Assembly: GCA_027257055.1 (NCBI GenBank)
Contig: JAPVLO010000115.1
Location: 3,162,001-3,226,000, forward strand
DNA from: Cephalopachus bancanus
Lineage: Eukaryota > Chordata > Mammalia > Primates > Tarsiidae
Direction of reading: 5' to 3'
DNA length: 64,000 bases
Positions 1-11,770 of the stretch are shown in pieces. The position numbers and the translations under genes are program-made. The number at the start of each line of letters is the position of its first letter. Positions within the stretch are counted from its first letter, which is position 1. Below the pieces are notes generated by a model that had not been told where the DNA came from, did no database searches, and was given only the letters and a program-made list of their open reading frames with translations.

Positions 1-962
1 ATGGGTGGCCTGGTTACAGCAACCCCCTAAGGACTTCCCATCAGAATCTGTAGGGAGGACAGCACCCCAATAGCCATGTGGCCTAAAGATGCCAGCTCAG
101 TCACACAGCCTGGGGAGGAATATGCACAGCCATAGAATCAGACAGTGGTGCCCAGAGAAGCAAGTGTGATCATCCAGGTTAGCACAAGCTCTGAAGCTCA
201 GAGGCCAGGAAGAAAGCAGCCACACTGTCCCGCTCCGAGACTGTGATGAAGACTTGACTAGGGCTGTGGCGATGGGCTGAGGGAATGAATCAGCACTGAG
301 AAATAAAAATAAAATCCAAAGCCCACCAACCAACTGAACAGACTCCCTCTTGGTTAAGGAGATTCCAGCGAAGCCTTAAAAAACTGAGCTGCCAGGCATG
401 ATAGGAGGAGAGAATGAACATGCTTTATTATGCACCCCCACCCTCACCCCGGCTAACCACCGTTAGACTTTTTTTCCTAAGAGTTAAACAGAAACCAACC
501 CAGCCACACTGCCCTTCCTTTTTGCTGTTTCAACTCAACAGTTGGCCAGCATTCCTTCTGGATATGAGACTATCAACCATGAACTGGTTCTGGACGGTTT
601 ACAGAGGCTGCATACGGGATACCTCTGTACCCTCTATTTCACCTTGTGATGGATACAGCCTAATTTTAACGCATTTAAATGTTAAGCCTCCACACCAAAA
701 GTGAACATGGTACACATATTCAGGTACACATATGTAGTATTTGCTTACTACACATGTGTATGTCCACCCTCCATGAATATTCATAGTTCCTCCTAGAACT
801 TGTTGAATTGGTATACTTAGCCAACCTACTCAGCATAAATTCCTGTCTCACTCTCTGCTCCCTCAAAGTGCCTGCTTCCGGCTTCTGCTAGAAGCTGTGC
901 TTCTCAGTCTGTGGGATGGCTAACCTGCAAGCTGAAATCCTTCAAAAGAAATAAAACTCTCA
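1..962. other. Intergenic, no recognised gene or repeat
   Basis: Unique-looking DNA of mixed composition. The short open frames here have no recognisable domain or repeat origin. Nothing else was identified. Confidence 0.6.
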
Positions 963-1281
963 GCCGGGCTCGGTGGCTCAGCCTGTAATCCCAGCACTTT
1001 GGGAAGCCGAGGCGAGTGGATTGCCCAAGCCCATGGGTTTGAGACCTGCCCAGGCAACTTGGCAAGACCTCGTCTATACAATAAATCAAAAAAATTAGCC
1101 GGGCATGGTAGCGCGCGCCTGTAGTTCCAGCTACTTGGAAGGCTGAGGCAGAAGGATAGCTGAGCCCAGCAGGTCGAGGCTGCGGTGGCCATGAGTCTGC
1201 CACTGCACTCCAGCCTGGGCGACAGAGTGAGACTTCAACCCCACCCCACCCCCCCAAAAAAAGAAAAAAGAAAGAAAGAAA
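963..1281 (+). mobile_element. Alu, lineage-specific type
   Basis: Full dimer beginning GCCGGGCTCGGTGGCTCAG with the linker CAATAAATCAAAAAAATTAGC and an A-rich tail. Flanking GAAATAAAACTCTC and GAAAGAAAACTCTC form an imperfect target-site duplication. Confidence 0.93.
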
Positions 1282-2214
1282 ACTCTCCTTTCCAAATGTA
1301 TGAACCTTGTGATTCTTCAGTTGACAGTATGCCATTGTGGAAGCTGTACAAAGCTTGGTAGATGGCTGGGTGAGCACAATGGTAGGTAACGAGTCAGAGT
1401 GACCCAAGTTCCTGGCACAGGTAACATGGTAGAGTGAGAAATGATGACCTCTATTGAATGAGTGGATAGATCAGGGAGAATCATTGGGCAAGGGAGGCCC
1501 CTAAAGAGAAAGGACATGCTTAACATGGTTTTCTAGGGGATGATCAAGTTAGTGAGTCCTCCTGAAGCCAGGCTGCCTAGGAAAGCCAGGCCAATAACAA
1601 TGACAATACTCATGTCAAATATTTTGAGCACTTGCAGCCATCTGCATCTGGTTTACATGGGATTCTGAGGACTGGTTCTCTCCGCCTCCATCCTACTCTC
1701 CTGCCTGGAGAGATGGAGAGACTGGAAAGCGAGACACATTTCCCAAACTCCCAGATTCTTTTGCAGCTAAGATTTAGGATGTAAACTAGGTGCCACCAAG
1801 TGTGCACTCATACCAGATTTGGGAAGTGGAAGTGAGGTAGAGGCCATCCTCCCATCTCCTGTGGTTGTTTCAATCAGCAAACAGGGTCCCTTGAAGCCAG
1901 TTCCAGTGTCCATTCTGCAGCTTCTTTGTGGAACACAACAGCAGTGTTGTCTTGGTTCCAGCTTCCTGGTACCTGGATTCCAGCGCAAGAATGAGTCCTG
2001 AGCTCTTAATTCCAGTGTCAGAGGCAGGACAGAAGCAGTTGTTCTACCCTGGAGGGTCAGTTCTGAATTGTCCTGGGAATTCTCCCAGAGGCCCATCGGT
2101 AGCCATTCCTTCAGTCCTTCCAATGGTTCTATGGTACCTCATTCCCTGTAACAAAGCACTTCTTGCTCAAATCTGAAACTTGGTTTCTGTTTTCTGCCTT
2201 GAATTCAGTTGAAG
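1282..2214. other. Intergenic, mostly unique
   Basis: No gene. A weak MIR-like segment may lie near 1595-1680 (ATTTTGAGCACTTGCAGCC). Overlapping open frames on both strands at 1767-2176 show no domain. Confidence 0.55.
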
Positions 2215-2306
2215 ATATATAGATGTAGATGTAGAGATAGAGGTAGAGGTAGAGATAGAGATGATATAGAGATAGAGATAGAGATAGAGATGATAGAGAT
2301 AAAGAT
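2215..2306. repeat. (GATAGA)n microsatellite
   Basis: About 90 bases of imperfect GATAGA/GTAGAG repeats. Confidence 0.95.
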
Positions 2307-2430
2307 GTGCCTGATACTACTTTATGAGCTTTAAAAACATTAACTCATTTAATCCTCAAAGCAACCTTATAAGGTTAAGTATGACCATGGGCAAGTCATT
2401 TCTCCTCTGTGGGGTTAAGAACAATTCTGT

Positions 2431-2720
2431 CCTCCTGTGCTGGGCATTGTACCAGGACTTTTACATGCATTATCTCCTCACAACAGATCTATTATTAGCT
2501 CCTTCTTTTTTAGAAAAAAAAATTTTATTATAGATATGCGGGGTACAAGTGAGGATTAACTACATAAATAGGCTGCATGCAGGTGAAGCTTGGGGTTTTC
2601 AAATGAGGACTGAGTCATAGAGATGCTAAGTAACTTGCCCAAGGTCATATAGCTAGCAAGCAGCAGAGCCAGACCTCAACCCGTTGCCAAGGGCATCCCC
2701 GGCCACTACACTACACCACA
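2431..2720 (-). mobile_element. MIR, split by L1 fragment
   Basis: CTGGGCATTGTACCAGGAC, then after the L1 piece AAATGAGGACTGAGTCATAG and AACTTGCCCAAGGTCATATA give the MIR core in antisense. Confidence 0.75.
2515..2600 (-). mobile_element. L1 3' end fragment inside a MIR
   Basis: T-rich start, then GGGGTACAAGTGAGGATTAA and GCATGCAGGTGAAGCTTGG, matching the antisense 3' end seen in better form at 51170-51230. MIR sequence continues on both sides. Confidence 0.72.
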
Positions 2721-3509
2721 CTAAAGAGCCACTGTCTCCCAAAGGCTGGCCTGTGGGCATCTGGAAACTGCCATAATGAAAGTGCAATGGGTATGGAGGG
2801 AGCACTCAGGAAAGTGAATCTAGTTAAAAGTGGGGCATGCTCAGCAGTTTGCGCAGGATAAGTTTCCCTTGTTCAAATTAAAGAATGGGCCTGGTGAATG
2901 GAGATCACAGGCAAGGAGGGGCTGACAGTCACTCTCTCCTCGGTGACTCCACGGACAACTGAATATGCCTGGTCATTTCAGTGCCCACGTCCCCGAGCTC
3001 TGGCCTAGTGGGTCAGGGAAGAAACCACTCAGGTGGTGGAAGAGAAGAGACGAAAATAAATCTGACTTGGAGAGTTATGGAGGCTAAACCCTTGGGCCAA
3101 ACCCAAGGCCCCCTGGCGGCCCTCCCTCTTGATAGGGATAGGGACGCGGTGTTGCCACTAAGCCCTTGCTAATCCTTTTCCTTCCCCCAGAGATTTTTCC
3201 TTGGCTGCTTAGCCCATGAGTGAAGTCATGTGTCTTTGTTCATAAGTTCAACAATATAATTTGCAGGGAGTTAATTACCTTCATACTTTGATCTGGTGGA
3301 GTTTCATCTCTATGGTTACCAGGCGAGTATAAACAATTATCACTTGTCTCTTTTACATAAAATATTCACCAAAAAATGCCCCTAGAGCTCCAATCATGGA
3401 AATCAAATATACAGAATGTTCACAGAACTTTTCAAAAATTTGTATATGGAATGTCTTTACACACAAAAATAGATCAATTTGGGTAACTGTTGGCTATAAA
3501 TAATAATCT
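2721..3509. other. Intergenic, AT-rich second half
   Basis: No gene. 3230-3500 is AT-rich and lacks repeat landmarks I know, so it could be an old unrecognised element or a regulatory stretch. Confidence 0.5.
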
Positions 3510-3682
3510 GGTGGGATGTGGTGGCTCATGCCTATAATCCTAGCAATTTGGAGGGTGAAGTGGGAGGATTGCTTGAGCCCAGGAGCTTGAGACCAGCCTG
3601 GGCAACATAATGAGACCCTGTCTCAACAAAAATAAAATAAAAAATTAACCAGGCATGGTGCCACTGTAGTCCCAGTTACTCA
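3510..3682 (+). mobile_element. Alu, old and 3'-truncated
   Basis: The left monomer and the start of the right monomer are recognisable (GGTGGCTCATGCC…GACCAGCCTGGGCAACAT). The right arm breaks off after TAGTCCCAGTTACT into a GAATGAAT run. AluJ-like and diverged. Confidence 0.85.
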
Positions 3683-3706
3683 ACAAATGAATGAATGAAT
3701 GAGTGA

Positions 3707-3940
3707 TAATAATGAAAGTTAACATGTATGGAGCAAATACTATGTGTCAGTCACTATGTTGTGGGCTTTACAAATATTTATTCATGCAACCGTCACAATA
3801 TCACTATGAGATAAATACAATTATTATGTCCAATTTACAAATGAGGAAACAGAAATTCAGAGAAATCACACACTTAACAAGGGACACAGTCCACATGTAT
3901 GTCCAAGTCCATCTCAATTCAAAGACCCTACTCTCTTCAC
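3707..3940 (-). mobile_element. MIR, antisense
   Basis: GAGCAAATACTATGTGTCAG, ACAAATGAGGAAACAGAAA and CACACTTAACAAGGGACACA form a nearly full MIR. Confidence 0.75.
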
Positions 3941-4559
3941 CCCTTCCACTGCTACTACCACACGACAATCCCACATGAATGTCATGTCTGCCCAGAAAAA
4001 ACACTGATATTTTCAAGGTGCTGTACATGTCAGCTTTTCTAATCTGCCAGGAGGTCGGATGGCCCTATGTCTCTGTCAATGGTGCTCATCCATTGGTAAC
4101 TCTGTGTCCCTGGTGAGTGGTGTCCACCTGTTGATAGTATGTTCCTGGTCAGCGCTGCCTGTCCACAGTAGCTTTCTTCCAGTGTGGACTCTCAGCTGCT
4201 CTGGTCTCTAGGACCCCATGAGTCTGAGCAGAGTCACCATGTCACACAACTCCGACATATAATGGGGGCATACAATGGGAATGGCAATGCCCAGTAGACT
4301 TATGCAGAGCCACAGCCCTGCTCATAAAATCTTGTCTCCAGATAGAGAATGTGACAGGGACCACATGGGATGGAGCTGGGTGAGGGAGTGAGGGCCCTCA
4401 CCAGAATGACACTGCCTGAAGATGGAAGACCCCACCTACCTCCACTTAGAGACTGTTTGGAAACGGGACCTAAGGCATTCCAGACCCATGAGGCCGAAGC
4501 TCAGATCCCTGTACTGGGAGTTCCCTGGACTGGGAGTTGGGAGATCAAGGTTCTGTTTC

Positions 4560-4735
4560 CATCTTAACTGAGGTTCCAACCCCCTTTCCCTCATTGTATC
4601 TCAGTTTCCTTATCTATGAAATGGGCATAATAATCACAGGGTCTCCTGCCTGACAGGAGGGCAAAGAGGCCTACCTGAGACCATGTACGAATGTGCTCTT
4701 TACATTATAAAGTGCTGTTCAGGGGAGAGATTTGT
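4560..4735 (+). mobile_element. MIR, sense
   Basis: ATCTCAGTTTCCTTATCTAT GAAATGGGCATAATAATC and CTTTACATTATAAAGTGCTG follow the MIR consensus order. Confidence 0.75.
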
Positions 4736-4911
4736 TCATTCCAAGCAGTGGTGCCAAGAGGTAAGCTGAGGGTGGGCCAGGCTTTGTACCCACTCTCTCC
4801 CTTTCCCTGATCCCTCCAGCAATTAAGACATTCTTGCTGCCTACTGCTCTGCTTTTGTCCTTCCCCTCAGGGACCATCCTGGGAGAAGAGCAATTGGGTT
4901 TAGTCAGTCAC

Positions 4912-4912
<1 letters not shown>

Positions 4913-4955
<43 letters not shown>
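4913..4955. repeat. (AC)n microsatellite
   Basis: About 21 uninterrupted AC units, length-variable in populations as a rule. Confidence 0.98.
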
Positions 4956-4958
<3 letters not shown>

Positions 4959-4974
4959 CCAGACCCCTCCCTCG

Positions 4975-5110
4975 TGCCGGGCACTGGGGTATGTGCTCTC
5001 AAAACTGTCTCATACAACAACTTCCACAGTCATCCTATGAGGATATTGACCTGGTCCCTTTTTACAAATTAGGAAACTGAGATCCAAGAGTTTGTCTGGC
5101 TCCAAAGCCC
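4975..5110 (-). mobile_element. MIR, antisense
   Basis: GTGCCGGGCACTGGGGTATG, CATCCTATGAGGATATTG and ACAAATTAGGAAACTGAGAT directly follow a CA microsatellite. Confidence 0.75.
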
Positions 5111-5464
5111 CAGAATTTCCCCCGCATCAAGTCACCTCTTGCCACACTCTGGATGGTGATGGAACATGGGGGTCCGGGATGTGTCAGGTTTCGTCAAACC
5201 TCTGATTTCATCAAGTATCCCCAACTGAAGTCACTTTCTTCCAAGGAAAATGTAAACAAAGAGCCAATCTGCAACTAAACAGATGTCTATCCCAGCAAAC
5301 ACCAAAGCTTCAAAAGAGCTGATTTTTAAACTCATGGTCTCAGAAACCAGAGATGAAATCATTGTGGCAGCCCCTCTGATTCCTCGACCACTAGAGTCAG
5401 TGTTTGAGAGCTTCTCTTTTGCTCTTCACTGAGTCTGTGTTCTTCCCTCAGGCAATCCTTCTGG

Positions 5465-5590
5465 GAAAGCATTCGTTCATTCTACATGTATTTAGTGAGC
5501 CCCCACTGTGCTGTGTACCAGACATGACACTGGGCAAACAAGATGATGCACTCCCCATGGTCACAAAGCATGCACTCTGGTCCAGCCAGT
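5465..5590 (-). mobile_element. L2 3' end fragment
   Basis: CATTCGTTCATTCTACATGT ATTTAGTGAGC…CCAGACATGACACTGGGC follows the antisense L2 3' end layout. Confidence 0.65.
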
Positions 5591-7028
5591 GGCCAGGGGT
5601 GCTGATCTCAGAAGTTATTAAGTCTTGACTCCAGTATGTCTCCCAGCCTTGATTCCAAAAAGAACGTCCTGTCCCCACCAACTCCCCTCCATCAGAATAA
5701 TTGTCTGTCATTTAGTTTGCTAATTATAACTAAAGATATGATCAGACTTCAAAGGCACATTGATTACATTTCCAAGATCCAAAATCTAAGTGTAAGATCT
5801 AACAACAGCATAGAATATCTGGAGTGGGGGTGACTCCTTAAAGCCCTGGATGCCAAGTTCCCACCGAGAATGGCCACTGCAATGGGTTTAGCTTATCCAT
5901 CAGTCCCTCAAGACACTGTCCTCCATCTGCCTCCCAGGGAAAGCCTTGGAACTTTATCTATGGTGCCGGAAAGTGCAGTTGCTGCTTAATCAACTGCAAA
6001 TGTCACTTAATTAAATGAAATTGCTTCCCTACATCCATCAAAGCCCCCTTTTTATTTCCGATTCTGATTGGATCTGCCAGAGGTTAGAAGTACTAAATAC
6101 TCACTGATGTTGACCTAGGGTTAGGACATGGGGGTTATGACTGAGGCTGACTCTCTGGGTCACAGCGTAGGGAACCAGCTGTGGGTGAGTCATTTCAGGA
6201 ACAGGCAGTCAGGTCCCTGGGTCACCCCGCATCTCCCTAAACATAGCCCTATGGGTCCTGCTAAACATAGCCCTATGGGTCCCAAGATCAAGAAGCCGTG
6301 ACTTCTGCCCTCAGGAATGGAGGGCACCGAAGACTATAGCAGTCATGACTGAGGAAGGAGGGCTTGGTCAATCAGAAGAGAAAAGGAGTACGGAAGGACA
6401 GCACAGCCGGAGGAGACCTTCTGGCAACAGAACCTTGAAAGCCTGGACAAAGTGCTCTGAACCTGGAACCTGAGCCCCTGACTGTTCAACAAGAACCAGG
6501 GGGCCAGAGTCCTGCTGGGTTCTGGTGGGACATAACCTCTGTCATGGTAGCACTCCAGGACTTTGAGTGGTGGTCCGGGATGGCCCATGATATTCGTATC
6601 AGTAATAGAATATTTATAAGCAGGCTTTTCTCCCTCCCAAGCCCCACCCCCCTGCACTCTCTCTTCCTCTTTGGGCCCGAGAGTTCTGCCTAAGGCACTG
6701 GGTGCTGTTGATGGGGTCAGGATTCCTGAAAGCCCCAGATGTCCATTCCCCACTGTCCAGTGCCTGCATGGGAACTGCTCTTCCCAAAGTTCCCAGTGCC
6801 TTTGCTCTATTCCTTGTTCTCTTTCAGTAAGTCACACCCTGAGGCTTTCCCCTTCCATAAGACTCCCCCTTCCATGACCCATTCCCTCAGGGGCCATCAG
6901 CTGAGCCCTTAACACCCTCATCTATGATGGTGACACCTGTTACACATGCTTCCTAGAGCTACAGTGCCAGGACATTCATCTAGAAGCACTTTCTACATGC
7001 CAAGGGCATGAACATCAGAGACAGGACA
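5591..7028. other. Intergenic, includes AT-rich candidate element
   Basis: No gene. 5970-6080 has clustered TTAAT/ATTAA homeodomain-type cores in unique DNA. The 22-bp direct repeat is at 6237-6282. Open frames at 6343-6753 and 6671-6877 look like chance. Confidence 0.5.
6237..6282. repeat. 22-bp perfect direct repeat, two copies
   Basis: The block starting CTAAACATAGCC and ending CTATGGGTCC occurs at 6237-6258 and 6261-6282, separated by TG. Confidence 0.95.
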
Positions 7029-7038
7029 GAGTCAGCAT

Positions 7039-7040
7039 GT

Positions 7041-7072
<32 letters not shown>

Positions 7073-7344
7073 GAGTTGGAGTCTCACTCTGTCACCCAGA
7101 CTGGAGGGCAGTGGCCGCTACCGGCCACCAGCCTCGACCTGCTGGGCTCCGGCGATCCTTCCGCCTCAACCTTCCGAGTAGCCGGAACTGCAGGCGTGCG
7201 CTACCACGCCCGACTGATTTTTTGATTTATTGTAGAGATGAGGTCTTGCTGCCCAGGTGGGTCTCGAACCCGCGGGCTCAGGCAATCCACTCACCTCAGC
7301 CTCCCAAAAGCGCAGGATTACAGCCTGAGCCACCAAGCCCGGCT
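7039..7344 (-). mobile_element. Alu, young lineage-specific type, minus strand
   Basis: Full dimer with a T-rich head (GTTTT)n and the GCCGCTACCGGCCACC and GTCTCGAACCCGCGGGC segments of the youngest type here. A perfect 10-base target duplication GAGTCAGCAT lies at 7029-7038 and 7345-7354. Confidence 0.95.
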
Positions 7345-7584
7345 GAGTCAGCATATTTAAGAGCAAAAGAGCACTCCTGGAGCAGCAGATCATACCTGTT
7401 CCTGGTAGCTTGGGCTTCATTATGTCTCCCTAATAAGGCTGCGAGGGTGAAGTGCTCAGCACTTAGTAGGTGTGCAGCACATTCAGCTTGTGTTTCTCCT
7501 CCTGCCACCACCCTGGCAAGCCCAGAGGGCAGGCACAGCTCTGCTTCTCATCTTATATCCTCATCTGGGAGCCAGGATGCCAAG

Positions 7585-7690
7585 CTCTAGTCCTGCCTTG
7601 ACACTAAGAGACCTTGGGCAAGTCATTCCCCTAGCCTGGCCTCAGTTTCCCACTCTAACACAAGCAGGGTTGGGTGGTCATCAAGGGCCC
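7585..7690 (+). mobile_element. MIR fragment, sense
   Basis: AGAGACCTTGGGCAAGTCAT and GGCCTCAGTTTCCCACTC are the MIR core. Confidence 0.7.
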
Positions 7691-10365
7691 TTCACGCTGC
7701 AAGTCTCTGGTCCCAGGAGTTCCCCACTACCCCTGAAGAGATGGGGGCAGGGTCAGCCAAAGGAGCATCTTAGTTTAGGTTCTTTCCTCACAGAACCTGG
7801 GAAGTTTATTTAGAAGAGATCCCAGAAAGCAGAAGTGAGGGGACAGGGAGGGAGAGACTAGAAGAAGAAAAGGTCCACTGTAAAGTGAATGTCAAAGCTA
7901 CGGGTATAGGCAATAGGGATAGGGGCATTTTTCTGGGGTCTCTGAAAGTGTGCACATGCTTCCCAGAACCGTCCCTTGAAAGGCAGAGCTGGAGCATGCA
8001 CCCACCGGCTCCCACTCCCCACTGGCTGGGATCTGTCCTCTTCCACATCTCCAGGCTGTGTTTGAAAAAGGGCAGTGGAGCTGCATAGGTTAGAGAAAAC
8101 TCTGGGGGAGAAAGCAGGAGGATGCATGGAGCACTCCCAGGGGGCTGAAGCGGGGAAAGTCAGAATTGTCCAACACAGTTGCCATTGGAGCAAGAGGCGG
8201 GCCCAGGAAACAGTTGTGACAGGCATGTGTGGGCCCATGCTCCTGTCTCCAGGTCCTGAGCCACTCCATGCCCCAGAAAGACCATCTCATGAACATCTAT
8301 GTGATAAGCCAGGCACAGCTCTAGACATCAGGCAAATACCTGAAAACAAACTGTCCATTCCTGTGATCTGAATGAGTTTCTTCTCTGCTCCATTGCTTTA
8401 TTTCCCCAAAGAGGATGAGAATCCCTGCCTCTGGGGAGGCTGAAGATATCTGCAGGGGCATTGAATGACCCTCCAATGCTTTGCACTTGCATCATCATGG
8501 CAAGGTAGGGACATGCCTTTCCCTGGAGAAGTGGTCTGACAGATCACAGGCACCCTGTAGGTATGGGAAATTCCTAGTCACCCAGACACCCCTGAGCATC
8601 GGGCAGCACTAGGAGGCATTAGGCTGCTGTGACAGCCATGGGCCTTGGAATCAAGATGTGAGTTCATGGCCCAGCTCTGTCCCTATGCTGGGTGACTTTA
8701 CAAAGATCATTTTTTCTCTCTGCCAAGGGTCATGTGCTGCACATTGGGCTGGGTTGAGAATGCAAAGAGATAGCATCCGTAAAGCACCAGGCACACAGTA
8801 GGCCAGCCATCAGTGCCTCTGTGGGCCACCCTGCCTGAGGACCTTGGCGTGTCTGCATTTGAGATCTCACAGAGCCAGGATATTGTCTTTCCTCCAAAGC
8901 TCCCACCCCCTTCTCAGGATGGGGAGCAGCACAGCCCCCGGCCCAGGTGTCGGGGTGAGAGTGGGGGTGGGCCAGCAGCAGCCCTGGAAATGTTCAAGCT
9001 TTATGGTCCCCCAGCAGGTCTCTGTTCTCCTCCACTAGCTCAGCCCCAGCCTCTGAGGAGCCCTGAGCTTAAGGGAACCAGGTGCCTTCACTAAAAAAAG
9101 GGAAATCTACAAATAAAGGGTGATTTTGCAAGGGAGTGTGGTGTGTTCTTGGGGGCTCCAGGAAGTTTTACAGGCCCAGACACAGAGCAAAGGCATTGGA
9201 GGGCCATACAGCAGTCCCAGGCCCTGCAGGCTGGCCAGAGCCCAGGGCAGTGGGCAGGGATGGTGAGGGAAAGGTCTTCCTCAGGCTCCTCACCCCTCTT
9301 AAACTGCGGCCTTGGCAGTCCCTGCTCCGGGGGCACTTCTCTGCACATTGATGGGGGGAGCGTCGGCTCTCGAGGAATCAGTTCACACAGACAGACAGAC
9401 GATACAAGCGGCCCTATATGCACAGGGGCAGGCTTATCTTTAAAGGGGCTTTATCTGATCCTGGATATGGTGTGGGCAAAGCACGTGGGAGCCCTGGATG
9501 AGGACAACTCAAATCCCTACTCTCCAGGCACTCCCAGAAATGTGGTCCCTTTCTCTGTCTCTTACGATGCAAATGTGGAAATTGGCAGCATCAGGAAAGC
9601 CCATAGACTGGCTTAAAAATTCACCTGTAAATCTTCCATTTTTGCTGCACCACATGGCACATTCAAAATTCAACATGTGTGAGAATATGTCTACCACCAA
9701 ATGCAATGCAAACGGGCAGCGTCAGCAAGAACCAAAAGCCCAGTATGTCACAAGTAGGTCCTAGAAACCAGCTTTGATAAGCGATATTTCAATGCCTTGG
9801 GCCTTTGGAGTACTGGCTGTTGGATATCAGCCTGGAGCACCCACAGAACTGAGCCCAGTGCCTGGTGTCAGCCCAGCTCGACCAGGCAGACTGTGACCCA
9901 GCTCACTTTCCAAGGCACTATGGGGCATGTAAAAATGGAGGTGCAAGGCCTCAGGGGCTTCCCAAACCACAGCAAGTATAAACTAGAGAAACTTTTTGAA
10001 AGCCCCAAATTTAAAACCACTAAGCTGGGAATTGTTCACATTTCAGAAAGTCCGTATTTCACCTCAGGGTCCTTTAAGCCAAGGCATTTAAAGTGGGGAT
10101 GAAATAGGGGTGGGAGTGCGTGTGAAATAATGTAAACCAAAAAAAGACACTTACAGGAGTGTGTGGTGTGGTTGTAACTGTGTGAAAGTTCCTGTACACA
10201 GGCACAGCCTGGACTGGCTCTGGAAAGGATACAAGGTTCCACGTGCCCTCTCTCCTTTCAGTGCTGCCGCACTATTTTCAGAGTGGCATCACTTGATTTT
10301 TTTTTTTTTTTTTTTTGCTTATTTTGTTTGTTTGGTTGGTTGTGTATTCAAGAAATTGGAGTTGT
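7691..10365. other. Intergenic, GC-moderate unique DNA with one MIR
   Basis: No gene. Overlapping frames on both strands at 7800-8400 and 9090-9620 lack domains and codon continuity. A T20 run at 10297-10316 precedes the Alu. Confidence 0.5.
8630..8805 (+). mobile_element. MIR, sense
   Basis: GGCCTTGGAATCAAGATGTG, GGTGACTTTACAAAGATCAT and AAAGCACCAGGCACACAGTA fit MIR. Confidence 0.7.
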
Positions 10366-10650
10366 GTCTGGGTGTGGTGGCTTATGCCTATAATCCTAGC
10401 ACTTTTGGAAACTGAGGCGGGAGAACTACTTGAGCCCAGGGGTTTGAGACCAGCCTGGACAACATAGTAAGACCTCATCTCTACAAAAAACACAAAAATT
10501 AGCCAGGTGTAGTGGTGCATGCCTGTTGTCCCAGCTACTGGGGAGGCTGATATGAGAGGATTATTTGAGACCAGGAGGTTGAGGCTATGATGAACCAGGA
10601 TCACACCACTGCACTGCCTGGGTGACAGAGTGAGATCCCAACTCAAGAGA
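10366..10650 (+). mobile_element. Alu, AluJ-like
   Basis: Diverged full dimer with an older-style linker (CTCTACAAAAAACACAAAAATTAGCC). Its tail runs into the GGAA/GAAA microsatellite that follows. Confidence 0.9.
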
Positions 10651-10651
10651 G

Positions 10652-10706
10652 AGGGAGAAAGTGGGAGAGAGGAAGGAAGGAAGGAAGGAAGGAAGAAAGG
10701 AAGGAA

Positions 10707-10764
<58 letters not shown>

Positions 10765-10770
10765 AAAGAG
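10652..10770. repeat. (GGAA)n/(GAAA)n microsatellite at Alu tail
   Basis: A purine-only tract of over 100 bases grows out of the tail of the Alu at 10366-10650. GGAA units come first, then GAAA units. Confidence 0.97.
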
Positions 10771-10834
10771 AAGTGACAGTTAAAATGACCTCAAACAGAC
10801 ATAGGCACCAAATTCAATGTTTTCCAATCAAATG

Positions 10835-11200
10835 AATTATAAGTTCCTGACAACAGCATTCAAGGCTTTCCCTAGTTCCCCTTTGTTGCCCACACTCCTG
10901 GCATATCCTCCACCTTCCCATCAAACTAGGCCCTCCCTGACTCATCAAGCGCCTTCTGACCTCCAGGCTTTTACCTCTGCTGCTCTGTCCCTGGGAGTCA
11001 CCTTCACTCACCCCTTCTCTACCTGTGCAGCCTTTCTCATCCTTCCTGAAAGCTCTCCTGATCCCTTACCTGGATGGAGTGCCTGACAGCCACCCTCTGG
11101 AACCCCAAACGTCACATCAGTCACTTGTTGAAAGTGTTCTCCCCAGCCTGCTGCCTTAGGCACCTAGCCACTGCAGGCATCTTGCTGAGCCACTGGTTAG
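10835..11200 (+). mobile_element. L2 fragment, sense
   Basis: CATTCAAGGCTTTCCCTAG, CCTCCAGGCTTTTACCTCTG and the following TGCTCTGTCCCTGGGAGTCA fit the L2 3' region. Diverged. Confidence 0.65.
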
Positions 11201-11418
11201 CAGCCCCAGGCCCCAGCACAGAGCTTGCTCAGCAAGTTCTCAGCTTAATGTTTTCAGCGGATTTTGCCCATCAGAACAGGATAAATACCCCCATCTCAGG
11301 CCCAGGACAAACTTGGACAAACATACTTTTTACCCCAATCCAAATGGATTTCCATATGTTAGTGACCTTTTTCCTCTACAGGATAAACAAATTTAGTCTT
11401 TTTGTGATATCTCAAATA

Positions 11419-11768
<350 letters not shown>

Positions 11769-11770
11769 TT

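Noticed and set aside
904..1407. Minus-strand open frame of 167 codons
   Set aside because: Entirely Alu-derived in its centre. The same peptide pattern recurs at many other Alus in the window.
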